This document shows, one piece after another, positions 32,536-40,040 of a stretch of DNA of 64,000 nt (positions are counted from its first letter, which is position 1; each line of letters starts with the position of its first letter). The notes under the pieces were generated by a model, which ran no database searches, had not been told where the DNA came from, and worked only from the letters and a program-made list of their open reading frames with translations. The stretch is from Variovorax sp. J2L1-78 (GTDB lineage Bacteria > Pseudomonadota > Gammaproteobacteria > Burkholderiales > Burkholderiaceae_C): the NCBI RefSeq assembly GCF_030317205.1, contig NZ_JASZYB010000003.1:806001-870000 (forward strand). The letters are read 5' to 3'. Both the position numbers and the translations under genes were made by a program.

Positions 32536-34116
32536 TCAGGCCTGCAGGAACAGGCGGTAGGCCGGGTTGCCGGTTTCTTCCACGTATGGATAGCCCAGCG
32601 TCTTCAGGAAGTCCTCGAACGCGCCGTGGTCGCCCGCAGGCACCTGCAACCCGACCAGGATGCGGCCGTAGTCGGCGCCCTGGTTGCGGTAGTGGAACAG
32701 GCTGATGTTCCAGTTCGGGCGCATGAGGCTCAGGAACTTCAACAAGGCACCCGGCCGCTCCGGGAAGATGAAGCGCAGCAGGCGCTCGTCGTGCGCGAGG
32801 CCGGTGCGGCCGCCGACCATGTGGCGGATGTGTTCCTTGGCGAGCTCGTCGTGCGTCAGATCGATGGCGCCGAAGCCGTGCGCCACGAAGGTCTGCGCGA
32901 TGGTGGTCGATTCGCCGCGCATGGTCGTCGTGAGGCCGACGAAGACGTGCGCTTCCCTGGCATCGCTGATGCGGTAGTTGAATTCGGTGACGTTGCGCGA
33001 CGCGCCGGGCAATTGGCCCACCAGTTCGCAGAAGCGACGGAAGCTGCCGCGTGCCTCCGGAATGGTCACGGCGAACAGCGCCTCGCGTTCCTCGCCGACT
33101 TCCGCGCGCTCGGCCACGAAGCGCAGGCGGTCGAAGTTCATGTTGGCGCCGCAGAGGATCGCCGCGTAGGTCTCGCCCTGCGTGCCGTGCGTCTCGACGT
33201 ACTGCTTGATCGCGGCGACCGCCAGGGCGCCGGCCGGCTCGACGATGCTGCGCGTGTCGATGAACACGTCCTTGATGCCGGCGCAGACCGCGTCGGTGTC
33301 GACGGTGACGAATTCGTCCACCAGGTCGCGCGCGATGCGGAAGGTTTCCTCGCCGACGAGCTTCACCGCGGTGCCGTCGGAGAACAGGCCGACGTCGGAA
33401 AGCGTCACGCGTTCGTGCGCCGCCACCGACTGCATCATCGCGTCGGAGTCGTTCATCTGCACGCCGATCACCTTGATCTCGGGGCGCACCGCCTTGATGT
33501 AGTTCGCCACGCCTGAGATCAATCCGCCGCCGCCGATCGCGACGAACACGGCGTCGAGCCGGCCCTGGTGCTGCCGCAGGATCTCCATCGCGATGGTGCC
33601 CTGGCCGGCGATCACGTCGGGGTCGTCGAAGGGGTGGACGAAGGTCAGGCCCTGGGCCTGTTGCAGTTCCAGTGCGTGGCCGTAGGCGTCGGAGTAGCTG
33701 TCGCCGAACAGCGCGACCTCGCCGCCGAGCGCGCGTACCGCGTCGACCTTCAGTTGCGGCGTGGTCACCGGCATCACGACCACGGCACGGGTGCCGAGGG
33801 TGCGCGCGCTGAGCGCCACGCCCTGCGCATGGTTGCCCGCGGAGGCGCAGATGACGCCGTTCGCCAGCTGGGCGGGCGTGAGCTTCGCCATCTTGTTGTA
33901 CGCGCCGCGCAGCTTGAAGCTGAAGACCGGTTGCTGGTCTTCGCGCTTGAGCAGCACCGTGTTGCCCAGTCGGGCGCTCAGCGCGCGCGCCGGCTCCAGG
34001 GCTGACTCGACGGCCACGTCGTAGACGCGCGCGGTCAGGATGCGCTTGAGGTAGTCGGCGGGGGTGAGTGCGGTGCTTTGCGGCCTGCCTGCAGCGTGTG
34101 TCGGAGGAGTATTCAT
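32536..34116 (-). CDS. ilvA: Threonine ammonia-lyase (threonine deaminase), biosynthetic
   Basis: IlvA makes 2-oxobutanoate from threonine, the first committed step to isoleucine. The ~526-aa protein has the PLP fold with the Schiff-base Lys in FSFKLRGAYNKM, the Asn and Gly-rich phosphate cup (SAGNHAQGV, GGGGLISG) and two C-terminal ACT-like regulatory domains (LFAVTIPEARGSFRRFC and LRFIFPERPGALLKFL), as in feedback-inhibited enzymes. The ATG at 34116 (MNTPPTHAAG) is chosen; the ATG at 34128 is equally open and neither has a strong ribosome site. It is convergent with gspC, 14 bp apart. Confidence 0.96.
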   Translation of the reverse strand: MNTPPTHAAGRPQSTALTPADYLKRILTARVYDVAVESALEPARALSARLGNTVLLKREDQQPVFSFKLRGAYNKMAKLTPAQLANGVICASAGNHAQGVALSARTLGTRAVVVMPVTTPQLKVDAVRALGGEVALFGDSYSDAYGHALELQQAQGLTFVHPFDDPDVIAGQGTIAMEILRQHQGRLDAVFVAIGGGGLISGVANYIKAVRPEIKVIGVQMNDSDAMMQSVAAHERVTLSDVGLFSDGTAVKLVGEETFRIARDLVDEFVTVDTDAVCAGIKDVFIDTRSIVEPAGALAVAAIKQYVETHGTQGETYAAILCGANMNFDRLRFVAERAEVGEEREALFAVTIPEARGSFRRFCELVGQLPGASRNVTEFNYRISDAREAHVFVGLTTTMRGESTTIAQTFVAHGFGAIDLTHDELAKEHIRHMVGGRTGLAHDERLLRFIFPERPGALLKFLSLMRPNWNISLFHYRNQGADYGRILVGLQVPAGDHGAFEDFLKTLGYPYVEETGNPAYRLFLQA

Positions 34117-34583
34117 GGTGGGAGCCATGGATAGTACCCGTGCAGACCAAATCCCCGGGACCGGCTCGTCGTCCATTGATTCATTGTTTCGCTTTCGCGA
34201 ACAGCATGATTCCTTTGCTGAGCACTCGCGACGGTCATTCGCCGTTGTAATGCTCCCCGAGTTTTCGCTTTTGTGATTGAGTCGACGACGGCCCTGAAGC
34301 GGGGCTGCTATTTGTTCGCGTGGGACGTTTGGATTTGGCAGAGCCCGCAGGGACTATTTTGGAGAACACGAACCACCCGTAGAAATTTTCGCGCTGCTGC
34401 CGTCTGCTCCCCTGTTGATGGAGAAACGGCGTTTCGAACAGGCATGCCTCCGGATACTTCACCGATCTGCCGCCGGGACTCGAGCATCAGCGGCTAGAGC
34501 GGCGACAGCATTCTCGACCATGTCAGTCTTGTCGCTGCAATCTCGCGACGAAGGCGGCATTGGCATTGCTTACAGCCAATGGC
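34117..34583. other. 467-bp intergenic region between ilvA and the tyrosine recombinase gene
   Basis: No credible gene is seen. Composition is more A/T-rich than the neighbouring core genes. It holds the ilvA upstream region and the unknown upstream region of the recombinase, and a small hairpin TTCGC-tttc-GCGAA near 34190. No tRNA or attachment-site duplication is evident. Confidence 0.5.
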
Positions 34584-35714
34584 ATGCAGATAAATGTCAT
34601 AAATGTCTTTACCAATAAGCCTGCGGCCAACGATTTCAGTTTTTTGAGGCGATCGCATTCCGCGAGCCCCATGCGCGCTGACTCGCCGACCAATTGGCAA
34701 AATCTGTTATCAATTTCTGTCGGTAAGCTCTCGGAGGACCTCCTGCTTGCCGAAGCCACGCGCGTGCAGCGTGGGGAAATTGGACGTGCGACGTGGCAGG
34801 TGATGGGCAACCGATTGCGCGCCCACATCGTTCCCTTGCTGGGTGTGATAGCCGCGACGGCGTTCACATCGTCCGATGTGCAACGTTTGATCGATCACCT
34901 TGGCGAGCAAGGCTTCACGAGTACGACTATCTCGCAATACCTCATCTTGCTGCGCAAGGTGTTGATGCATGGCGTTCAGACCGGTGTGCTGTACGAGGTG
35001 CCACCGTTTCCGAAGGTGAAGGTGCGGAGTCAGCCTCGAGGTAGCTTCAATGCGTCGGAATACCGGCAGCTCGTGTCGACTGCGACGGCTTTGCGCGGCC
35101 TGCCGCACCCGAAGCTCGAGGAACTGGGGGCCGGGGAGCGTTTCTGGATCGCACGCGATCTGCTGACGATGCCCGAAGAACTGCCGTGGCTGATCCGATG
35201 GATGGTCAATACCTTCGTGCGGCCGAGCGACATCAAGTTCATCAAGCACAAGCACATCGAGATCGTGCGCGGCAAGCATCTCTATTTGCGTATGCGCTTG
35301 CCTGAGACCAAGCGGCACAGCCAGCCAATGGTGAGTCTGCGTCCGGCGGTGCAGGTCTATGAGCATCTGCTTGCGCGCCGCCGCGCTCAAGGCTTGGCCG
35401 ATCCCGAGGACTACCTTTTCATGCCGCAACTGAAGAACCGTGAGCACGCATTGGCGGTGCTGGGTTTCTTCTTTCAATGGACGCTTGCCGAAAGCGGATT
35501 GGGAAAAGGGCCACAGGGGCAGACGCGGACGCTCTACTGTTTGCGCCACACCGCCATCACGTTCCGGCTGTTGTATGGGCAGGGCATCGATATGCTCACG
35601 CTGGCGCGCAATGCACGGACGAGCGTCAACATGGTTGAACGCTTCTATGCATCCGTGCTGAACGGCGAAATGAATGTGGGCCTGCTGCAAAGCAGGCGTG
35701 GCCGAGCCACCTAG
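34584..35714 (+). CDS. Tyrosine-type site-specific recombinase
   Basis: A ~376-aa tyrosine recombinase. An N-terminal SAM-like/core-binding region is visible (ATWQVMGNRLRAHIVPLLG, TTISQYLILLRKVLMHGV). Catalytic residues are Arg I in NTFVRPSDIKF, the beta-hairpin Lys in LPETKRHSQP, YCLRHT for the HxxRH box (first His replaced by Tyr), and the nucleophile Tyr in TSVNMVERFYASV. Start assignment is weak: the ATG at 34584 is used, with a TTG at 34560 and an ATG at 34671 possible; no clear ribosome site. It is solitary: no phage, plasmid or excisionase genes adjoin. It lies 3' to the silent porin gene, with a shared bidirectional terminator between them. Confidence 0.85.
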   Translation: MQINVINVFTNKPAANDFSFLRRSHSASPMRADSPTNWQNLLSISVGKLSEDLLLAEATRVQRGEIGRATWQVMGNRLRAHIVPLLGVIAATAFTSSDVQRLIDHLGEQGFTSTTISQYLILLRKVLMHGVQTGVLYEVPPFPKVKVRSQPRGSFNASEYRQLVSTATALRGLPHPKLEELGAGERFWIARDLLTMPEELPWLIRWMVNTFVRPSDIKFIKHKHIEIVRGKHLYLRMRLPETKRHSQPMVSLRPAVQVYEHLLARRRAQGLADPEDYLFMPQLKNREHALAVLGFFFQWTLAESGLGKGPQGQTRTLYCLRHTAITFRLLYGQGIDMLTLARNARTSVNMVERFYASVLNGEMNVGLLQSRRGRAT

Positions 35715-35724
35715 GCTCAGCATA

Positions 35725-35754
35725 AAAGCCGCCCGGCTTGCGCTGGGCGGCTTT
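35725..35754. terminator. Bidirectional terminator between recombinase and left porin
   Basis: AAAGCCGCCC (35725-35734) pairs with GGGCGGCTTT (35745-35754) around a 10-nt loop, with A-rich and T-rich flanks. It lies just after the recombinase stop and before the porin stop on the other strand, so it can end both transcripts. Confidence 0.8.
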
Positions 35755-35803
35755 GAAGCCTTGCGGCTGAGGTTGGCGAATGCCAACATCAACATAGGTT
35801 GGC

Positions 35804-37048
35804 TTAGAACGAGTGACGAATACCGAATTCGTAGCCGTTGGAGCTCTTGGCTTCGCCGCCGCCAATGAAATTAACGCTGGACGCACCCGAGGGCGAAGCT
35901 TGGGCATTGCCTTGGTTGAGGTTGGTCGCAGTCGTGACAGCCGAGCCATCCTTGTTCGACGTGTGGGCAACCGTTGCGTACAGCGCCGTGCGCTTCGACA
36001 GGTTGTGCACATAACCCAGAGCGAACTTGGTAGCACGCGGGTCATCGCCAACGCCGTCCAGGCTAGCACGAGCTTGGCCAACGCTCGCACGAATCAGGCC
36101 CGAACCGACAGGCGCCGTAGCACCGAGCAGCCAGCCGTTTACCTTGGCATTGATGGTGCCTGCTGCGAGTTCGTTCTCGTTCTTGACTTGCGACAGTTCA
36201 CCGAAGAGCTTCACGACGCCGAGGTCGTAGGAAGCACCCAGGTTAAACGTCTTGACCGTGCCCGTGAGAGCCGTGACCGCTGCGACGCCCAGAGCGGTAG
36301 GCGTAGGCGCCACTGCTGCTGCTGCTGCGCGATCCACCGCCTTGGTTTGACCATAAGCGATTGCCACGTCGAGCGGGCCATTGGCATAGCCGAAGCGGCC
36401 ACCAGCGTAACGACCTTGCTGCGAGTTGAACTGGTTCTCGGCGTGGATGTTCTCGTCGAAGCCGTACATCACTTGGCCGTAGAAACCACCGAGGTTCGGC
36501 GGCAGGAAGTAGCCGATGCTATTGCTCGAACGGGTGTAAGAGCCGTCGGCGAGACCACCACGCGCAGCGCCGACGAGGAAGGTCGTGTTGCGATCGTGCG
36601 CTTGATTGATGATGCTCGAACCCACACCGTTGGTGCCGAACGGATCGAATACCGTGTCGTTCCAGTAGCTCGGGGTGAAGTCACGACCCAGGCGGATTTC
36701 ACCGAAGCCACCCGACAGGCTCACGGTCGAACGACGGTTCCAGAAGTTGGCATTGTTGACGGTGCCGTTGTCGTTGCCCAGGGGAGCTTCGAGCCAGAAA
36801 CCAGCAGCCAGACCGCCACCGAGGTCTTCCGTGCCACGGAAGCCCAGACGGCTCGAGTTGTAACCCGAGTTCGACAGACCGTATTGCTTCTGCTTGACGC
36901 TGCCAGTGGCCGTGTTCGTCTTTGCATCAACGTAGCTCACGCCAGCGTCAACGATACCGAACAGGGTCACCGACGACTGAGCCGAGGCAGCACCGGCGAG
37001 AGCCAGGGCAGCCAGAGCAGCTGCCCTTGCGCCTCCTCGGACACGCAA
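35804..37048 (-). CDS. General porin, 5'-truncated copy lacking promoter, RBS, ATG and first codons (silent allele?)
   Basis: An outer-membrane 16-strand porin (Gram-negative porin family) reading from LAALALAGAASAQSSVTLFGIVDAGVSYVD, split as signal end and barrel start, to the terminal GIRHSF with C-terminal Phe needed for BAM insertion. Compared with the right-hand porin it lacks MKKSLV: sequence identity stops at the seventh codon and is replaced by unrelated DNA with a terminator. The only in-frame upstream start is a TTG at 37048, giving a signal that begins MRVRGGARAA. A GAGGAGG lies downstream of that TTG, not upstream. The barrel itself is full length with no frameshift. It is best read as an intact porin body without an expression signal. 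Positions 36765-37019 are 100% identical, inverted, to 38634-38888. Confidence 0.8.
   Translation of the reverse strand: MRVRGGARAAALAALALAGAASAQSSVTLFGIVDAGVSYVDAKTNTATGSVKQKQYGLSNSGYNSSRLGFRGTEDLGGGLAAGFWLEAPLGNDNGTVNNANFWNRRSTVSLSGGFGEIRLGRDFTPSYWNDTVFDPFGTNGVGSSIINQAHDRNTTFLVGAARGGLADGSYTRSSNSIGYFLPPNLGGFYGQVMYGFDENIHAENQFNSQQGRYAGGRFGYANGPLDVAIAYGQTKAVDRAAAAAVAPTPTALGVAAVTALTGTVKTFNLGASYDLGVVKLFGELSQVKNENELAAGTINAKVNGWLLGATAPVGSGLIRASVGQARASLDGVGDDPRATKFALGYVHNLSKRTALYATVAHTSNKDGSAVTTATNLNQGNAQASPSGASSVNFIGGGEAKSSNGYEFGIRHSF
36765..37019 (-). repeat. Left copy of a 255-bp perfect inverted repeat (porin 5' coding region)
   Basis: By direct reading this stretch is identical without a single mismatch to the reverse complement of 38634-38888. 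Homology stops abruptly at its outer, start-codon side. On the barrel side the genes continue as diverged paralogues with many synonymous differences. The block covers the second half of the signal peptide through APLGNDNG. Confidence 0.92.
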
Positions 37049-37049
37049 G

Positions 37050-37080
37050 AAAAAAGCCCCGAGTCTTGCGACTCGGGGCT
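37050..37080 (-). terminator. Strong rho-independent terminator just upstream of the silent porin
   Basis: On the minus strand AGCCCCGAGTC pairs with GACTCGGGGCT (11 bp, 4-nt loop, 37055-37080), followed by six T. It is oriented toward the porin and ends two bases before the TTG, so it would block any leftward transcription into the gene. A second 6-bp stem, CTTGCG/CGCAAG (37026-37049), follows. Confidence 0.85.
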
Positions 37081-37141
37081 AAATCCACCAATTGAGAGGG
37101 TGGAGGAGACAACCGGTGCGCACTCCGGAAAGTGCGCGATG
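37050..37141 (-). ncRNA. Candidate small RNA, about 90 nt
   Basis: On the minus strand a sigma70-like promoter (-35 TTGCAT at 37175-37170, 16-bp spacer, -10 TATACT at 37153-37148) precedes three consecutive hairpins: GCGCACT/AGTGCGC, TCCACC/GGTGGA and the 11-bp terminator stem with a T6 tail. No ORF is present. The architecture is that of an independent Hfq-type sRNA. It could alternatively be a decapitated leader of the lost porin promoter. Confidence 0.5.
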
Positions 37142-37254
37142 AAATAAAGTATATCGACTGTTTGCTGCAATGCAACAAGCGGTGATGCTTTTCCCACACA
37201 GATTGCTGCGCCATCGGCGCGCCGCACGGTTTTCTTCTTGGAGTTTGCACAGAT

Positions 37255-37704
37255 ATGGAATGCACAGTCAGCTGGACCGGCAACGCCGGAACGGATTCAT
37301 CCATGGGCTTCGTGGCCGAAACCGGCAGTGGCCACGTTCTGGTCATGGACGGCGCGCCGGACGCCGGCAAGCCGCAAAACGGCGGTCGCAACCTAGCGCC
37401 ACGACCGATGGAAACCGTGCTGGCGGGCACCGGCGGCTGCACGGCCTACGACGTGGTGCTCATCCTCAAGCGCGGCCGCCACCAGGTCGAGCGCTGCAGC
37501 GTCAAGCTGACGAGCGAACGGGCCGAAACGGATCCGAAAGTGTTCACCAAGATCCACATGCACTTCACAGTGGCGGGCAAGGGCATCCCGCCGGCGGCCG
37601 TCGAGCGGGCGATCGCCCTGAGCCACGAGACCTACTGCTCGGCCAGCATCATGCTCGGCAAGATGGCCGACATCACCACCAGTTTCGACCTGGTGGAGGT
37701 CTGA
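37255..37704 (+). CDS. OsmC family peroxiredoxin-like protein
   Basis: A 149-aa OsmC/Ohr-superfamily protein. The first conserved Cys is in GTGGCTAYDVVLILK and the second in SHETYCSASIMLGK, the two residues that reduce organic hydroperoxides in this fold. PMETVLAGTGGC is the characteristic helix start. The closest subgroup is YhfA-like, whose substrate is less defined than Ohr. The ATG at 37255 follows a GGAG at rather long spacing. It lies on the segment between the inverted porin repeats and is convergent with coq7, with 9 bp between stops. Confidence 0.88.
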   Translation: MECTVSWTGNAGTDSSMGFVAETGSGHVLVMDGAPDAGKPQNGGRNLAPRPMETVLAGTGGCTAYDVVLILKRGRHQVERCSVKLTSERAETDPKVFTKIHMHFTVAGKGIPPAAVERAIALSHETYCSASIMLGKMADITTSFDLVEV

Positions 37705-37713
37705 CGCCATCGC

Positions 37714-38343
37714 TTAGATGCGGTGCGCGACCGTCGTCATGACTCGCGCCGCCATGCGCATCAGCCCTTTGACGGGTGTCGGCAGTTCGAGCCCACCCGC
37801 GTTTCGGGCCTCCGCGGCATGGCGGGCCTCGTCGAGCTTCATCTGTGCCACCACCGCGCGCGATGCGGTGTCGCCGGCCGGCAGCCTGGCCATGTGCCCG
37901 TCGAGATGGGCTTCCACCTGGCGTTCGGTCTCCGCGACGAAGCCGAGGCTCACCCGGTCACCCAACCGTCCGGCCACCAGGCCCAGGCCGAAGGCGCCGG
38001 CATACCAGAGTGGGTTGAGGCGGGAAGGATGGGCGCCCAGTTCGTCCAGCCGCTGTCGGGTCCAGGCCAGATGGTCCGTTTCTTCGGCGGAGGCCGCCAT
38101 GAGGTGCGCCCGCAGGGCCGGGTCCCGTGTCGCTGCGGCTTGGGCGGTGTAAAGCGCCTGGGCGCAGACCTCGCCGACATGGTTCACGCGCATCAGGGCG
38201 CCGGCCTCCTTGCGATCGGCGTCACTTAGCCTGCCGGGAGGGCCGTTCGGCAATGGGGGCGGCCGATTGGCGTGCGGCTTGGCAAACAGGGTCCGCAAGG
38301 CGGCATCGGCGGCGATCAGCATCGAATCGGACGAGAAAGGCAT
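37714..38343 (-). CDS. coq7: Demethoxyubiquinone hydroxylase Coq7
   Basis: A 209-aa di-iron hydroxylase catalysing the penultimate hydroxylation in ubiquinone synthesis at the inner membrane. Two repeats supply the iron ligands: ALMRVNHVGEVCAQALY and ASAEETDHLAWT in the first half; ETERQVEAHLDGHM and LDEARHAAEA in the second. The start at 38343 (MPFSSDSMLIAADAAL) matches family N termini; longer frames run into the porin promoter. There is no terminator before osmC, so its transcript may run antisense through osmC to the terminator at 37050. Confidence 0.94.
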   Translation of the reverse strand: MPFSSDSMLIAADAALRTLFAKPHANRPPPLPNGPPGRLSDADRKEAGALMRVNHVGEVCAQALYTAQAAATRDPALRAHLMAASAEETDHLAWTRQRLDELGAHPSRLNPLWYAGAFGLGLVAGRLGDRVSLGFVAETERQVEAHLDGHMARLPAGDTASRAVVAQMKLDEARHAAEARNAGGLELPTPVKGLMRMAARVMTTVAHRI

Positions 38344-38475
38344 GCCGTCATTTTGACCTGCGCGCGCCTGCCACCCGGGATGCATGGCTTTCCGCAGCGC
38401 CATGGGGCTGTCGCGGCGCTTGTTGCGACTCTGCAACGAAACCACCAGCCCTTTCGACATTTCAGGTGAATTCTT

Positions 38476-38504
38476 TTGCTCTGCTGCGACGGCTCTGGTG
38501 CAAT
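38476..38504 (+). promoter_or_regulatory. Putative promoter of the right-hand porin
   Basis: TTGCTC (38476-38481), a 17-bp spacer and TGCAAT (38499-38504) form a plausible sigma70 promoter. It leaves an untranslated leader of roughly 105 nt. An AAGGAGG within the leader (38519-38525) is not followed by an ATG and may be a regulatory-RNA target or a short leader peptide site. Confidence 0.45.
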
Positions 38505-38616
38505 AGCTACAACTTCCCAAAAGGAGGTTGGCCCGGGGTCCGGTGGGAGCACAAAGTGTCCAGCACAGTGCGCCCTCTGCACCGGAGCCCTATGTTTAAC
38601 CTTGGAGAAACTTGCA

Positions 38617-39822
38617 ATGAAAAAATCCCTAGTTGCTCTGGCTGCCCTGGCTCTCGCCGGTGCTGCCTCGGCTCAGTCGTCGGTGACCCTGTTCGGTATC
38701 GTTGACGCTGGCGTGAGCTACGTTGATGCAAAGACGAACACGGCCACTGGCAGCGTCAAGCAGAAGCAATACGGTCTGTCGAACTCGGGTTACAACTCGA
38801 GCCGTCTGGGCTTCCGTGGCACGGAAGACCTCGGTGGCGGTCTGGCTGCTGGTTTCTGGCTCGAAGCTCCCCTGGGCAACGACAACGGAACGATCTCCAG
38901 CTCTAACTACTTCAACCGCCGTTCGACGGTGAGCTTGTCGGGTGGCTTCGGTGAAGTCCGTCTGGGCCGTGACTTCACGCCGACCTTCTGGAACGACACC
39001 ACGTTCGATCCGTTCGGCACCAATGGCGTTGGCACCAGCGTCATCAATGTCGCGCACAACACGCCTAGCGCCCTCGACCCGAACTACACGCGTTCGAGCA
39101 ACAGCGTTGGCTACTTCCTGCCGCCGAACCTGGGTGGTTTCTACGGTCAAGTGATGTACGGTTTCGACGAAAACGTCAGCAGCAACACCGGCTTCCAATC
39201 GCAGCAAGGTCGTTACGCTGGCGGTCGCTTCGGCTATGCCAACGGCCCGCTGGACGTTGCACTGGCTTACGGTCAAAACAAGGCTGTTGATCGTGCGGCA
39301 GCTGCTGCTGTTGCGCCGACTCCCTTCGCATTGGGTATCCCGGCAGTGACCGCCCTCGAGAGCAAGGTTAAGACCTTCAACCTTGGCGCTTCGTATGACC
39401 TCGGCGTTGTGAAGCTGTTCGGCGAACTGTCGCAAGTTCGTGTCGAGAACGAAACCGCTGCTGGTACCACCAAGCCGAAGATCAACGGCTGGCTGCTGGG
39501 TGCCACTGCACCGGTCGGCCCTGGCCTGATCCGCGCTAGCGTTGGTCAAGCTCGTTACAGCTTCGAAGGCCCGGGCGACGACCCGCGCGCGACGAAGTTC
39601 GCACTGGGCTATGTGCACAACCTGTCGAAGCGCACCGCGCTGTACGCCACGGTTGCTCATACCTCGAACAAGGACGGTTCCGCTCTCGTTTCCGGTACCA
39701 ACCTGAACCAAGGTAATGGTTCGCTCGGCTCCGCAGCTTCTGGTGCCTCCAGCGCGAATTTCGTGACTGGCGAAGCCAAGAGCTCCAACGGCTACGAATT
39801 CGGTATCCGTCACTCGTTCTAA
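38617..39822 (+). CDS. General porin (intact, expressed copy)
   Basis: A 401-aa trimeric-type outer-membrane porin of the Gram-negative porin family. The ATG at 38617 follows TTGGAGAAACTTGCA, and the protein starts MKKSLVALAALALAGAASAQ with Sec cleavage after AQ or ASA. Barrel motifs: SVTLFGIVDAGVSY, SRLGFRGTEDLGGGL, EVRLGRDFTP, PPNLGGFYGQVMYGF, KFALGYVHNLSKRT, and terminal FGIRHSF with C-terminal Phe. Lower GC and uniform codon choice suggest high expression. It is paralogous to the left porin with an identical N-terminal block. Loop regions differ most (after NDNG, around INVAHN and in the Ala-rich segment), which would alter pore or phage-receptor surface. Confidence 0.96.
   Translation: MKKSLVALAALALAGAASAQSSVTLFGIVDAGVSYVDAKTNTATGSVKQKQYGLSNSGYNSSRLGFRGTEDLGGGLAAGFWLEAPLGNDNGTISSSNYFNRRSTVSLSGGFGEVRLGRDFTPTFWNDTTFDPFGTNGVGTSVINVAHNTPSALDPNYTRSSNSVGYFLPPNLGGFYGQVMYGFDENVSSNTGFQSQQGRYAGGRFGYANGPLDVALAYGQNKAVDRAAAAAVAPTPFALGIPAVTALESKVKTFNLGASYDLGVVKLFGELSQVRVENETAAGTTKPKINGWLLGATAPVGPGLIRASVGQARYSFEGPGDDPRATKFALGYVHNLSKRTALYATVAHTSNKDGSALVSGTNLNQGNGSLGSAASGASSANFVTGEAKSSNGYEFGIRHSF
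38634..38888 (+). repeat. Right copy of the 255-bp perfect inverted repeat
   Basis: This is the inverted partner of 36765-37019. The segment between the two copies (37020-38633, 1,614 bp) carries osmC, coq7, the candidate sRNA and the single porin promoter, RBS and ATG. Confidence 0.92.
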
Positions 39823-39863
39823 TGCCTGGCTGGCTTCGGCCAGCTTTGGTTGATGAACCCAAG

Positions 39864-39894
39864 GTCGCCCGGCGCAAGCCGGGCGACTTTTTTT
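39864..39894 (+). terminator. Terminator of the right-hand porin
   Basis: GTCGCCCGGC, loop GCAA, GCCGGGCGAC, then seven T: a canonical intrinsic terminator 42 bp after the porin stop. Confidence 0.92.
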
Positions 39895-40040
39895 ATGTCT
39901 GCGCGCAGGTGACGGTGTGCTCCCACAATGGTGCATGCGCACCGCAACAGCTTGCGCTTGTCAACCGCGCTTGACCCGGGGGCGGGCATGGCGCTTGCTC
40001 GTTAGCATGCTTCTTTCTTCTCCTGCGACCACCCTTCTGA

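Noticed and set aside
31430..34150. A 906-codon minus-strand frame over gspG, gspC and ilvA
   Set aside because: IlvA and GspG are recognised in their own frames; this one is Arg-rich noise.
37021..37048. Left porin as a normally expressed gene starting from the TTG
   Set aside because: There is no ribosome site before the TTG, a terminator abuts it, and the family-conserved MKKS start is missing.
37020..37140. tRNA or tmRNA 3' end suggested by ctcctccacc near a terminator
   Set aside because: No T-arm, D-arm or acceptor pairing can be drawn; the three hairpins fit an sRNA better.
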